Source: Gordonia hirsuta DSM 44140 = NBRC 16056 (GTDB lineage Bacteria; Actinomycetota; Actinomycetes; Mycobacteriales; Mycobacteriaceae). Taken from it: a DNA stretch of 64,000 bases. A model generated the notes under the pieces. That model was given only the letters and a program-made list of their open reading frames with translations. It was not told where the DNA came from and made no database searches. The stretch is taken from assembly GCF_000333015.1 (NCBI RefSeq), contig NZ_BANT01000004.1:1-64000 (forward strand), in the 5' to 3' direction. The position numbers and the translations under genes are program-made. Positions within the stretch are counted from its first letter, which is position 1. The number at the start of each line of letters is the position of its first letter. This document shows, in pieces, positions 50,351 through 62,183 of this stretch.

Positions 50351-51586
50351 TCACTCCGGATCGGCCGGTCCGCGGCGGCCCGGTTCACACAGAAAGGCCA
50401 CGCCCGAGCGGCCGATGCGGGTCAAGATCAGGGCATAGGGCCGGGTGCCCTTGAGCCGCAGCTTCTTGCGCAACCGGTCCGGGTCCACGTCCAGTCCGCG
50501 CACCAGAATCTCCAGGCTGCCGCAGTCGCGCGCGGCGAGCGCACCGCGAAGCACCTTCTCGGTGACCGGAAGCTGTTCGAGGATGCGGAAGCCACGCTCG
50601 GCCGCCGGCACCCGGTCACCGGTCAGATAGGCGATGTGCGGATCCAGTTGCCGCAGCCCGTGCCGGTGCGCGTACTGGCGCACCAGTCCGGCGCGGATCA
50701 CCGCACCGTCGGGATCGATGATCCAGTCGTCGATCCCGGGCGCGGCGAGGTCATCGGGTTCGGCGGAGGTCACCTCGTACAGGTGCGCGCGGCCGTCATC
50801 CCCGGTCCGCAGCACACTGGCCCGGTTCGCCGGCTGCCCGGCGGCTTCGGTCCACAGGCAGGCCTCGCGCACACCGCCGTCGAGGGAGACGATCTGCACC
50901 TGCCCCTCGAAGCCGAATCGGGTCCGCAGATTCCGGTAGTCCAGACCGGGCGAGCATTTGACCACCAGGGCACGACCTGCGTACACCGCCAGCAGTTCCA
51001 GTAGCGGCGGATCGACCTGGGCGATGCCGAACACCCGGCCGCCGGTGCCACGGCGGCCCGGATCGGCGATCACCACATCGGCGGTCGAGGTCGGGGCCAG
51101 CGCATCGGCGCGCAGCAGCGTCGGACGGGGTGTGCGGCCGCAGGAGACCTCCAGGTTGTGCTGGGCCATCGCCAGGCGGGCGTGGTCCAGGTCCGAGCCG
51201 ATCACCCCGGCGATCTCGGGTTCCTCGGCCAGCGCCGCCAGTTCGGTGCCGATCGAGCAGGTGACGTCGTGGACCACGCCGCCGGGATGGCGGGCGGCGA
51301 TATCGGCGGCCCGCAGCGCGGCCACCGGGGCGGCCGTGGCCTGCTGCACCGAATTCTCGTCGGCGATCAGTTCCGCCGCGAAATCCAGCCGCCCGGCGGC
51401 GCGGCGCCGGGCGCGCACCACCTCGGCGACCGCCGCGGCGTGATCGGGATAGCGCGCACGCAACCGGCCGATATCCCCCACCAGCGACGACGGGGTCAGC
51501 GTCAGTTCATCGGCCACCTGCAGGGCCCTGTGCCCGTACCGGGTGCGCAGGAAGGCGACATCGTCTTCGCCCAGGTCATAGGTCAC
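50351..51586 (-). CDS. Predicted RNA methyltransferase with THUMP-like C-domain (Rv3037c-like)
   Basis: Protein of 411 aa. An N-terminal helical part is followed by a Rossmann-like methyltransferase core (HDVTCSIGTELAALAE for SAM binding, then VVIADPGRRGTGGRVFG as the catalytic-type motif) and a C-terminal THUMP-like domain (about 320-400). The DPGRRG motif is typical of this actinobacterial family; the RNA target is unknown. GTG 51586 is 6 bases after TAGACT, consistent with a leaderless mRNA. It ends 15 bases from the convergent lipoprotein gene. Confidence 0.82.
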   Translation of the reverse strand: MTYDLGEDDVAFLRTRYGHRALQVADELTLTPSSLVGDIGRLRARYPDHAAAVAEVVRARRRAAGRLDFAAELIADENSVQQATAAPVAALRAADIAARHPGGVVHDVTCSIGTELAALAEEPEIAGVIGSDLDHARLAMAQHNLEVSCGRTPRPTLLRADALAPTSTADVVIADPGRRGTGGRVFGIAQVDPPLLELLAVYAGRALVVKCSPGLDYRNLRTRFGFEGQVQIVSLDGGVREACLWTEAAGQPANRASVLRTGDDGRAHLYEVTSAEPDDLAAPGIDDWIIDPDGAVIRAGLVRQYAHRHGLRQLDPHIAYLTGDRVPAAERGFRILEQLPVTEKVLRGALAARDCGSLEILVRGLDVDPDRLRKKLRLKGTRPYALILTRIGRSGVAFLCEPGRRGPADPE

Positions 51587-51614
51587 CGGGCGAGTCTATC
51601 GCGCCGTGCCGAGC

Positions 51615-52625
51615 TCAGGACTGCGGCTTCACCCCGGTGATGAGCACATTGTAGAAGTACTGCGGCGGCACGATTTTGGACAGCACGTTGTCGTCGAGCC
51701 AGGTCATCTTGCGCCAGCCGCCGAAGGCGAACCGCGCCCATCCCCAGCCCAGCTTCTCCGCCGGGACCGCCGCTTCGAAGGTGCGCACCGGCCAGCCCAG
51801 CATCGCCGCGGCGAGCTCCTCGCTGGCCGATTCGACCTGCACGGCACCGGCCGCGGTGGACAGCTCCTCCAGATCCTTCGGCGAGAAGGTGTGGATGTCG
51901 ACGACGGCCTCCAGGGCCGCGGCGCGGGAGGACTCGTCCAGCTCGGCCTGCGGACGCCGCCAGGACTGCAGCGGACCGAATTTGGTCAGGTGGGTGGTGG
52001 CCCACCACGTCGCCCGGCTCATCCAGCGGGCGTAGAAGTCACCCAGCGTCGACGGCTCACCGGCGAAGACGAAGCGCCCGCCCGGCTTGAGCACGCGCAG
52101 CACCTCCCGCAGCGCCTGCTCGACGTCGGGGATGTGGTGCAGGACCGCGTGTCCGACGACCAGATCGAAGGTGTCGTCGTCGTACGGGATCTTCTCCGCA
52201 TCGGCGACCCGGCCGTCCACATCCAGGCCCAGGCCCTGCGCATTGCGCAGCGCCACCTTGACCATGCCCGGCGACAGGTCGGTGACCGACCCCTTGGTGG
52301 CCACCCCCGCCTGCATCAGGTTGAGCAGGAAGAAGCCGGTGCCGCAGCCCAGCTCCATCGCCCGCTCGTACGGCAGCGGCGCCTCGGGCACGATCCGGTC
52401 CAGCCGCCCACGCGCATAGTCGATGCAGCGTTCGTCGAACGAGATGGACCACTTCTCGTCGTAGGTCTCGGCTTCCCAGTCGTGGTAGAGCACCTGCGCC
52501 AGTTTGGTGTCGGTGAGCGCGGCCTCCACCTCGGCGGCGGTGGCGTGCGGATTGGGCGCCGGATCCGTGTTCTGGGAATCAGCGGTCTGGGAATCAGCGG
52601 TCTGGGGCTCGTCGATCGAGGTCAT
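51615..52625 (-). CDS. SAM-dependent methyltransferase (Rv3038c-like)
   Basis: Class I methyltransferase of 336 aa. Motif I is ELGCGTGFFL (about residue 91), and the family loop VVGHAVLHHIPDVEQALREV follows. A long C-terminal lid region contains a Trp-rich stretch. It has a disordered N-terminus with a duplicated five-residue unit (from a 15-bp tandem repeat). It lies 13 bases after the enoyl-CoA hydratase gene in the same direction, so they may share a transcript. A lipid or small-molecule substrate is more likely than nucleic acid, but this is open. Confidence 0.82.
   Translation of the reverse strand: MTSIDEPQTADSQTADSQNTDPAPNPHATAAEVEAALTDTKLAQVLYHDWEAETYDEKWSISFDERCIDYARGRLDRIVPEAPLPYERAMELGCGTGFFLLNLMQAGVATKGSVTDLSPGMVKVALRNAQGLGLDVDGRVADAEKIPYDDDTFDLVVGHAVLHHIPDVEQALREVLRVLKPGGRFVFAGEPSTLGDFYARWMSRATWWATTHLTKFGPLQSWRRPQAELDESSRAAALEAVVDIHTFSPKDLEELSTAAGAVQVESASEELAAAMLGWPVRTFEAAVPAEKLGWGWARFAFGGWRKMTWLDDNVLSKIVPPQYFYNVLITGVKPQS
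52571..52600. repeat. 15-bp tandem duplication inside a coding region
   Basis: TCTGGGAATCAGCGG occurs twice in a row in the N-terminal coding part of the methyltransferase at 51615-52625, preserving frame. Confidence 0.95.
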
Positions 52626-52638
52626 ATGCGTGGTGCTG

Positions 52639-53427
52639 CTACTTTCCGGTGAATTCGGCCTTGCCCGGGCCGTTCTCGATGAACGACGCCATGCCGATGG
52701 CACGGTCGTCGGTGGCGAACAGCGAGGCGAACAGGTGCGCCTCGATCTTCAGCCCGGTCTCCAGGTCGGTGTCCAGACCCTCGTCGATGGCGGCCTTGGC
52801 GGCAGCCAGGGCGACGCTGGCACCGCCGGCGAACTTGCCCGCCCAGGCCAGTGCGGCGTTGTACACCTCGTCGGGGGCGACGACCTTGTCGACCAGCCCG
52901 ATGTTCAGGGCCTCGTCGGCACCGACGAACCGGCCGGTGAAGACCATGTCCTTGGCGCGCGACGGGCCGATCAGGCGGGCCAGCCGCTGGGTTCCGCCGC
53001 CGCCGGGGATCACTCCGAGCAGGACCTCGGGCACACCCAGCTTGGCATTGTCCCCGGCGATCCGGCGATCGGCACCCAGAGCGACTTCCAGTCCGCCGCC
53101 CAGGGCGTAACCGGTGATCGCGGCCACGGTGGGTTTGGTGATCTCGGCGATCGCCCCCAGTCCGCGCTGCAGCCGCCGGGCGACTTTGGCCATCTCGGCA
53201 GCCGACATGTCGACCATCTCTTTGATGTCGGCGCCGGCGGCGAAGACCTTCGGCCCGCCGTAGACCACCACGGCCTTGATGTCGTCGCGGCTGTCGGCCT
53301 CCTGCGCCGCAGCCACCAGCTCGTCCTGCACCTGGCGGTTCAGGGCGTTCATCGGCGGACGGTGCAGCATGATGGTGCCGACACCGGGATGGGACTCCGA
53401 TGTCTCCAGGGTCACGAATTCGGCCAT
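52639..53427 (-). CDS. Enoyl-CoA hydratase (EchA17-like)
   Basis: Crotonase-fold enzyme of 262 aa that hydrates enoyl-CoA in beta-oxidation. Both catalytic glutamates are present: Glu114 (ALGGGLEVALG) and Glu134 (GVPEVLLGVIPGGGG). The oxyanion hole is formed by AAGADIKEM and the GGGL glycines. It is the Rv3039c equivalent and the first gene before a methyltransferase. With EtfAB nearby it supports a fatty-acid or amino-acid acyl-CoA oxidation theme. Confidence 0.92.
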   Translation of the reverse strand: MAEFVTLETSESHPGVGTIMLHRPPMNALNRQVQDELVAAAQEADSRDDIKAVVVYGGPKVFAAGADIKEMVDMSAAEMAKVARRLQRGLGAIAEITKPTVAAITGYALGGGLEVALGADRRIAGDNAKLGVPEVLLGVIPGGGGTQRLARLIGPSRAKDMVFTGRFVGADEALNIGLVDKVVAPDEVYNAALAWAGKFAGGASVALAAAKAAIDEGLDTDLETGLKIEAHLFASLFATDDRAIGMASFIENGPGKAEFTGK

Positions 53428-53551
53428 GGGGGCAGGCTACCGGTAACCCGGCCGACCCGCCCAACCGCATCGGTGGGCGCCGGAGGGAAATCTGTTGCCA
53501 CTCGGCGCCGAGACCGCCATGATGGGAGTCTTCAGAAAGGGGACGATCGTC

Positions 53552-54022
53552 ATGAAGCTGGCCGAAGCGCTGTCGCTGCGGGCCGAGACGTTGCGACGAC
53601 TCGAGTCGCTGCGCTCACGGATCACCGCCAATGCGCGCTATCAGGAGGGTGAGACGCCTTCCGAGGACGCCGCCGCGCTGCTGACCGAGGCGCAGTCACT
53701 GATCGACGAGTGGCAATCGCTGATGCGCCGCATCAACCGGACGAATGCGGCCTCCGACCTGGGCGCCGACGGCACCCTCACCGATGCGCTGGCGCGCCGG
53801 GACGCCCTGCGCTTGCATCACCGGCTGCTGACCGGGGCCGCCGATGCAGCCGCCGGCGCCGACCACTCCGGCTTCACCCGGCAGCTGCGTTCGGAGTTGA
53901 AGATCCTGGCGGCGCTCCCGGTATCGCAGGTGCGCGCCGAGGCCGATCGGGTCTCCCGCGACCTGCGCGAACTCGATGCGCGGATCCAGCGCGCCAATTG
54001 GGAGGTGGATCTGCTCGACTGA
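53552..54022 (+). CDS. DIP1984-family protein
   Basis: All-helical cytoplasmic protein of 156 aa. It begins MKLAEALSLRAETLRRLESL and has conserved INRTNAASDLGADGTLTDAL in the middle and a coiled-coil-like C-terminus (RDLRELDARIQRANWEVDL). This fits the DIP1984 family, sometimes named septicolysin without good evidence. The function is unknown. AAAGGGG precedes ATG 53552. It is a single gene between echA and the tRNA-like region. Confidence 0.75.
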   Translation: MKLAEALSLRAETLRRLESLRSRITANARYQEGETPSEDAAALLTEAQSLIDEWQSLMRRINRTNAASDLGADGTLTDALARRDALRLHHRLLTGAADAAAGADHSGFTRQLRSELKILAALPVSQVRAEADRVSRDLRELDARIQRANWEVDLLD

Positions 54023-54027
54023 TCAGG

Positions 54028-54139
54028 GTGTGCAGGTAGTCGTCACGGAGGCGTGCACAAGCCCCTGACCGGCGGGCCAAGCCGGTCTCCGGCGCGCGGA
54101 GAGCAGCGCAGAAGGTTCGATTCCTTCGGTCACACGGCA
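54028..54139 (+). other. tRNA-like relic or structured RNA
   Basis: In the 223-base gap between two convergent genes there is a canonical T arm (GAAGG TTCGATT CCTTC, 54111-54127), a possible long variable arm (TCTCC/GGAGA), and a 7-bp stem with a 7-base loop (54067-54087) like an anticodon arm. The loop GGGCCAA lacks U33, only 5 acceptor pairs form (GTGTG with CACAC), and the 5' half is too long. It may be a decayed type II tRNA or an unrelated hairpin RNA. Confidence 0.3.
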
Positions 54140-54245
54140 GCTCCGCATCGCGCACAGGTAATGGTGCAATGCGCACTGTGCATCACCACGTGCAGATCCG
54201 GCGACGACGAGGGCGGGCACGGGGCCACACCCGATCGACAGCGCG

Positions 54246-55076
54246 CTACCGGCCGTCGGCGACGCCGCGCAGCGTATCGAGGCGGCCGTCGCTCAGGGCG
54301 TCGAAGTAATCCTGTGAATCGTCGAAACCCAGACCGAGAATGCCCGCACCGTCGGAGACCACCGGCTCGATCGGGGTGATCTCGCGCGGGGCGGCGAGCA
54401 GGTCGGCGACGCTGCCGAACCGGGCGATATCGCGCAACTGCGTCCAGGTCGGCGGCAGCAGGAACCGTCGTCCCCGGGTCCAGTCGTCCAGCGCCTGACC
54501 GGCGGTCTGCCATTCGGTCGCCTCGGCCTCGGTGGTCGCGCCGTCGGCATCCTGGCCGGACGGCAGCGCGGCCAGAAAGAAGCGGGTGTCGTAGCGGCGC
54601 CGCTCGTTCTTCGGCGTGATCCAGTGCGCCATCGGGGCCAGCAGATCGGTGCGCAGCACCAGATCGTGATCGGCCAGGAACTGCGCGAACGAGAGTTCCT
54701 TGCTCACCAGCTGCGCGCGCTGGCTGTGGAAGATCGACGGATCCGGGCACACCGCGTCGGTGGTCCCGGCCAACAGCACCCCGCACTCCTCGAAGGTCTC
54801 GCGCACCGCCGCCGCGACCAGTGCTCGACCGGTCTCCACATCGGTGGCCAGCTGAGCGGCCCACCATTGCGCATCCGGGCCGGCCCACCGGATCTGGGCA
54901 TCCCGGTCCCGGTCGTCGACCCCGCCGCCGGGAAAGACCGTCATCCCGCCGGCGAAGGCCATCTGCTGCACCCGGTGCTGGAGGAACACCTCGATCCCCT
55001 GCTGGCCGTCGCGCACCAGCACGACGGTCGACGCATCGCGCAGCGGCGCGACTTCGGACGGGAGGTCAGCACTCAT
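54246..55076 (-). CDS. NUDIX hydrolase (Rv3040c-like)
   Basis: Protein of 276 aa with an N-terminal strand segment STVVLVRDGQQGIEVFLQHR, the MAFAGGMTVFPGGGVDD start of the domain, and the NUDIX helix AAAVRETFEECGVLL that supplies the Mg-binding glutamates. The remaining about 150 residues are a helical extension like that of coenzyme A-type and RNA/NAD-type NUDIX proteins. The substrate is not determinable. It is 24 bases from the next gene, an ABC ATPase, in the same direction. Confidence 0.85.
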   Translation of the reverse strand: MSADLPSEVAPLRDASTVVLVRDGQQGIEVFLQHRVQQMAFAGGMTVFPGGGVDDRDRDAQIRWAGPDAQWWAAQLATDVETGRALVAAAVRETFEECGVLLAGTTDAVCPDPSIFHSQRAQLVSKELSFAQFLADHDLVLRTDLLAPMAHWITPKNERRRYDTRFFLAALPSGQDADGATTEAEATEWQTAGQALDDWTRGRRFLLPPTWTQLRDIARFGSVADLLAAPREITPIEPVVSDGAGILGLGFDDSQDYFDALSDGRLDTLRGVADGR

Positions 55077-55100
55077 GGATCCGACTCTAACCCCGCCGGG

Positions 55101-55943
55101 TCAGACGCGGCGCCGGTGCCCACCTGCTTGGCGGGCCCGCCGGGCGAAGTACCGCCCGTCGTCGTGGGTCAAGGCGATCGCCTGCCGGAAGGTGGTGGTC
55201 AGATTCTGCGCGGTCAGCGTCTGTTCGAGAGCGCCCTGGGCGATCACCTCGCCCTCCGAGAGCAGCATCGCGTTGGTGAACCCGGGCGGCACCTCCTCGA
55301 CGTGGTGGGTGATCAGCACCATCGCCGGAGCGTCGGGGTCCTGGGCGAGCAGGCTGAGCCGATTCACCAGTTCTTCCCGGCCGCCCAGATCCAGTCCGGC
55401 GGCAGGCTCGTCGAGCAGCAGCAGCTCCGGATCGGTCATCAGTCCACGCGCGATCAGGACGCGTTTGCGCTCGCCTTCCGAGAGTGTCCCGAAGGTGCGG
55501 TCGGCCAGATGTTCGGCACCCATCGACTCCAGGACGTCGGTGGCGCGGTCCCGATCGAACTGGTCGTATTCTTCGCGCCAGCGACCCAGCACCGAATAGC
55601 CGGCCGAGATCACCAGATCGGCGACCACCTCGTCGCCGGGGATGCGGGCGGCCAGCGCCGAACTGACCATCCCGATCCGTGTGGTCAGATCGCGCAGATC
55701 GGTGCGTCCGAGCCGTTCACCCAGGACGAACGCCGTCCCCGACGACGGATGCTCCATCGCCGCGGCCATCCGCAGCAGCGAGGTCTTACCCGCACCGTTG
55801 GGGCCGATGATCACCCAGCGTTCGTCGAGTTCGACCTGCCAGTCGACCGGACCGACGAGAGTCTTGCCGTCGCGTACCAACGTCACATCGGCGAAGTCGA
55901 GGATCAAGTCCGGATCGGTCTGCACATCACTCACCTGTCCCAT
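55101..55943 (-). CDS. ABC-type ATPase (Rv3041c-like)
   Basis: ATP-binding protein of 280 aa. Walker A is GPNGAGKTS (47-55), the signature is LSEGERKR, Walker B is LLLLDEPAAG, and the switch His is in ITHHVEEVPPG. No membrane partner is encoded nearby, so it may be a non-transport ABC protein or pair with distant subunits. ATG 55943 is chosen; GTG 55934 is possible. It is divergent from the flavin-dependent oxidoreductase gene. Confidence 0.87.
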   Translation of the reverse strand: MGQVSDVQTDPDLILDFADVTLVRDGKTLVGPVDWQVELDERWVIIGPNGAGKTSLLRMAAAMEHPSSGTAFVLGERLGRTDLRDLTTRIGMVSSALAARIPGDEVVADLVISAGYSVLGRWREEYDQFDRDRATDVLESMGAEHLADRTFGTLSEGERKRVLIARGLMTDPELLLLDEPAAGLDLGGREELVNRLSLLAQDPDAPAMVLITHHVEEVPPGFTNAMLLSEGEVIAQGALEQTLTAQNLTTTFRQAIALTHDDGRYFARRARQAGGHRRRV

Positions 55944-56022
55944 GATGCCCGATGCGCCGGCCGGGCCCGGCTGCGCAACGCCGGGGAATAGCCGGCCTCG
56001 GCGGCGCTGTTGAACACCTGGT

Positions 56023-57096
56023 GTGAGCGCTGTCAACGATCCCACCCCCGCTGCTTCCACTCCCGCTGCTTCCACCGCCGGTACACCGCCCGGCTACAGC
56101 CCGGCCGTCGGCGTCCCGCTGTCTCTGCTCGATCTGGCACAGGTCGGGCCGGGTGAAACCGTCCGCGAATCGCTGGCCCATTCGGTCGCACTGGCCGAGT
56201 TCGCCGACACCACCGGCTACCGGCGGCTCTGGTACGCCGAGCACCACAATATGAAGGCCATCGCCTCGGCCGCCCCGGCGGTACTGATCGCCCGCATGGG
56301 TGCGGCCACCAGCCGCATCCGGCTCGGTGCCGGCGGGGTGATGCTGCCCAACCATTCCCCGCTGGCCATCGCCGAACAGTTCGGCACCCTGGCCGAGCTG
56401 TATCCGGGCCGGATCGACCTGGGGCTGGGCCGTGCCCCCGGCGGTGATCAGGCCACCTTCGCCGCTCTCCGCCGCAGCCCGGCCGCCTCGGACGCCTTTC
56501 CCCGCGATGTACTGGAACTGCAGAACTATCTGCGCGGCAACCCGCAGGATTCCGGTGTGACGGCGACCCCCGGCGCCGGCACCGATGTCCCGCTCTACAT
56601 CCTGGGCTCGTCGCTGTTCGGCGCGCAGCTGGCGGCCTACCTGGGATTGCCCTATGCGTTCGCCTCCCATTTCGCCCCGGCCGCCCTCGAGCAGGCCATC
56701 GCCGTCTACCGCAATGAGTTCCGGCCCGCCCAGACCCCGGACGGCGACCTCACCGAGCCCTACCTGATCACCGCCGCCGGGGTCATCGTCGACGACGATC
56801 CCGAGCGCGCGGCCCGAGAACTGGAACGGGTCAAACGTCAGCGCGTCAAACTGCTGTTCACCCGCGGCAGGTCGTTGACCGACGACCAACTCGACGAACT
56901 ACTGGCCGGGGCGGCCGGCGCACAGGTGGAGGAGATGCTGCGCCATAGCGCGGTCGGCACCCCCGCTCAGGCCGCCGCACAACTCAGCGAATTCGCGGCC
57001 CACTGCGGAGCCGACGAGCTGATGCTGGCACCGATGGCCGGTGACCGCGAGGTCTGGATGGGGACCGTGCGCGCCCTGGCACCGCCGCTGGGCTAA
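56023..57096 (+). CDS. Luciferase-like (LLM class) flavin-dependent oxidoreductase
   Basis: TIM-barrel protein of 357 aa. After a repetitive Ala/Pro/Ser/Thr N-terminus, the domain starts VGVPLSLLDLAQVGPGETVRE, with the family helix WYAEHHNMKAIASAAPAVL and the strand IRLGAGGVMLPNHSPLAIAE. These enzymes use FMN or F420; here the cofactor is unclear. The stop codon overlaps that of the convergent Pth2-like gene. GTG 56023 is used. Confidence 0.85.
   Translation: MSAVNDPTPAASTPAASTAGTPPGYSPAVGVPLSLLDLAQVGPGETVRESLAHSVALAEFADTTGYRRLWYAEHHNMKAIASAAPAVLIARMGAATSRIRLGAGGVMLPNHSPLAIAEQFGTLAELYPGRIDLGLGRAPGGDQATFAALRRSPAASDAFPRDVLELQNYLRGNPQDSGVTATPGAGTDVPLYILGSSLFGAQLAAYLGLPYAFASHFAPAALEQAIAVYRNEFRPAQTPDGDLTEPYLITAAGVIVDDDPERAARELERVKRQRVKLLFTRGRSLTDDQLDELLAGAAGAQVEEMLRHSAVGTPAQAAAQLSEFAAHCGADELMLAPMAGDREVWMGTVRALAPPLG
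56047..56076. repeat. 15-bp tandem duplication in a coding region
   Basis: CCCGCTGCTTCCACT is repeated once, with the second copy differing only in its last base. It adds five residues (TPAAS-type unit) to the N-terminus of the LLM oxidoreductase. Confidence 0.9.
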
Positions 57097-57821
57097 CGCC
57101 ATTCGGCGATCACGGTGCACGAACCGGGTCTCACCTCAGTGAAGCCGGCGTCGTGCACCGCCACGGCCCGGCCGGCGGCCGCGGCGGCCCGCAGCCGTGA
57201 CCAATACCCGGTATCGGCCTGGCGCACCGCCAGCGGACACCCGTCCCGATACCAGTCGTCGACCACCTCCGCCGGGAGCAGCGGCACCGCGAGCATCGCC
57301 GCATGAGCCACCTGCGCAGCCGCCTTGCCGACGGTCATCGGCAACTCCGGGGCCAGCCACAGGCACAGTCCGGCCTCCGACGGCGCAGTCGGCAGCTCAC
57401 CGGGAACATCGGTTCCGCCGATCTGCAGCCGGGACAGCCGGCGATCCAGTTCACCGACCGGACCGGGCACATACGCCCGCGCCTGGGCGCCGTCGATACC
57501 CACGGTGACCCCCGGCAGGTCCTGCGCCGCCGACCACTGTGCTCCGCGGGCCCGCCGCACCACCTTCCTGATCGCACCTGCGCACCAGGCGTCGAATGCC
57601 GGAGCCCACGGCCCGTCCGGTGCCGCCCGCGGGTCCAGGCAGGCTGCTGCGCACGCCCGCGCCGCCGCCTCCAGCAGCCCCTGCCGCGACGGCGGTGCCG
57701 ATTTCTCGATCCGCAGCACCATCGGCATGGCCCGAACCAGGGCCGGATCGACCGGATCGGGCATCACCGCACCGCGGGCCGACAATCGCGCAATACTCTC
57801 CTGGGCAACCACCGCGCTCAC
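57093..57821 (-). CDS. Pth2-like protein with long N-terminal extension
   Basis: Protein of 242 aa. The C-terminal about 100 residues resemble the Pth2-type peptidyl-tRNA hydrolase fold: MTVGKAAAQVAHAAML parallels the conserved KGKxAAQxxHA helix, and VHDAGFTEVRPGSCTVIAEW parallels the DAGxTxxxPG loop. The N-terminal about 130 residues are an unassigned domain found with it in actinobacteria. Bacteria already have Pth1, so this could act on another ester- or amide-linked RNA or peptide. GTG 57821 is used. Confidence 0.7.
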   Translation of the reverse strand: MSAVVAQESIARLSARGAVMPDPVDPALVRAMPMVLRIEKSAPPSRQGLLEAAARACAAACLDPRAAPDGPWAPAFDAWCAGAIRKVVRRARGAQWSAAQDLPGVTVGIDGAQARAYVPGPVGELDRRLSRLQIGGTDVPGELPTAPSEAGLCLWLAPELPMTVGKAAAQVAHAAMLAVPLLPAEVVDDWYRDGCPLAVRQADTGYWSRLRAAAAAGRAVAVHDAGFTEVRPGSCTVIAEWR

Positions 57822-57878
57822 GCTAGCGCACGTGCCCGCTGGCTACACTGACTCTCGGCAGTCACGCGGAAGGGACCG

Positions 57879-59066
57879 ATGATGCGGACGATACGGCCCC
57901 GGCGGCAGCGTTCTGCGCGCCTGCGCACCCTGCTCGCGGCGACCGCTCTCGCCGCTGCCACCGCCCTGACGATGAGCGCCTGCGCACCGCAGATCGCCGG
58001 TGAGCCGCTCCGCGCCACCACCGATGCCCCGGCCGAGCCGCCGGCACCGGTCCGCAAGAGCTCGAATGTGCAGATCGCCCCGCTGGCGCAAGGCCAGAAG
58101 CCACCGCAGTTCATCCTCTTCTCGTTCGACGGCGTCGGCGTGAGTAAGAACTGGGATCTGTTCCTCGACACCGCCGATCAGGTCGACGCCCGCTTCACCG
58201 CACTGATGACCGGGCTCTACTTCCTGACCGACCAGGCCCGCACCAAGTACCGCGGACCCCGTCACCGGCCGGGTGAGGCGGCGATCGGCTTCGGCGGCAC
58301 CAAGGCCGACGTCGTCGAACAGATCGAATACCTCAATCGGACCTGGTACGACGGCCATGAGATGGGCACGCACTTCGTCGGGCATTTCTGTGCCGGCACC
58401 CGGCATCCGGGCAAGGACTGGACCACCGCGGACTGGAACCACGAATTGGATCAGTTCTTCTCGCTGATGGTCCACTGGCGGCAGAACACCGGAATCACCA
58501 CCGGCCCGGACCTCGCCTTCGGTCCCGACGTGGTCAAAGGCGGCCGCACCCAATGTCTGGAGGGCACCCCCAAGACCCTGTTTCCGGCACTGCGGCAACA
58601 CCACATGACCTGGGATTCGTCGATGGATGCCCACAAGCCGGGCATCTTCTGGCCCACCAAGGAGCGCGGGATCTGGGAGTTCCCGATCCCCTATGTGTAC
58701 TCCCCGGCCCTCAAACATAAGCAGACCGCGCTGGACTACAACTTCTGGTACACCTACAACGGCGCCAAGAACGATCCGAAGGCCGCACCGAAGCTGCGAC
58801 GCATCGTCAAACAGAGCTACGACTACATGTACCGGCGCGCCTACGAGGGCAACCGCGCACCGCTGGTGATCGCCAATCACTTCAACGATTGGAGCGGTAA
58901 CGCCTTCAATCCCGGCACGGCCGATTTCATGCGGGAGGCGTGCGTCCGGCCGGAGACCGTCTGCGCCACCTATCTGGACGTGATCGCCTGGATGGAGGCG
59001 CAGGATCCAGCGATCCTGGCCGAACTGCAGAAACTACCGGCCGTCGCCGTCGACGCACACACCTGA
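57879..59066 (+). CDS. Lipoprotein with polysaccharide deacetylase-like domain
   Basis: Exported protein of 395 aa. The signal peptide ends in the lipobox LTMSAC (Cys35), followed by a Pro-rich linker. The NodB-type fold starts at FILFSFDGVG (Asp84), and the metal-binding pair is His165 and His169 (THFVGHF). It probably deacetylates or cleaves a surface polysaccharide. It is not part of the M. tuberculosis order here. A promoter-like TACACT at 57845 and GGAAGGG before ATG 57879 support the start; ATG 57882 is an alternative. Confidence 0.8.
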   Translation: MMRTIRPRRQRSARLRTLLAATALAAATALTMSACAPQIAGEPLRATTDAPAEPPAPVRKSSNVQIAPLAQGQKPPQFILFSFDGVGVSKNWDLFLDTADQVDARFTALMTGLYFLTDQARTKYRGPRHRPGEAAIGFGGTKADVVEQIEYLNRTWYDGHEMGTHFVGHFCAGTRHPGKDWTTADWNHELDQFFSLMVHWRQNTGITTGPDLAFGPDVVKGGRTQCLEGTPKTLFPALRQHHMTWDSSMDAHKPGIFWPTKERGIWEFPIPYVYSPALKHKQTALDYNFWYTYNGAKNDPKAAPKLRRIVKQSYDYMYRRAYEGNRAPLVIANHFNDWSGNAFNPGTADFMREACVRPETVCATYLDVIAWMEAQDPAILAELQKLPAVAVDAHT

Positions 59067-59125
59067 CCGGCACCTCTGATCGGCACGGGTGCGGCCTGTG
59101 GACCGCGGCGCCGGCTACGACCCGG

Positions 59126-62183
<3,058 letters not shown>

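Noticed and set aside
54028-54139. Selenocysteine tRNA (selC) or functional serine tRNA
   Set aside because: The anticodon loop is GGGCCAA, without UCA or U33, and the acceptor does not pair fully. No sel genes are seen in the window.
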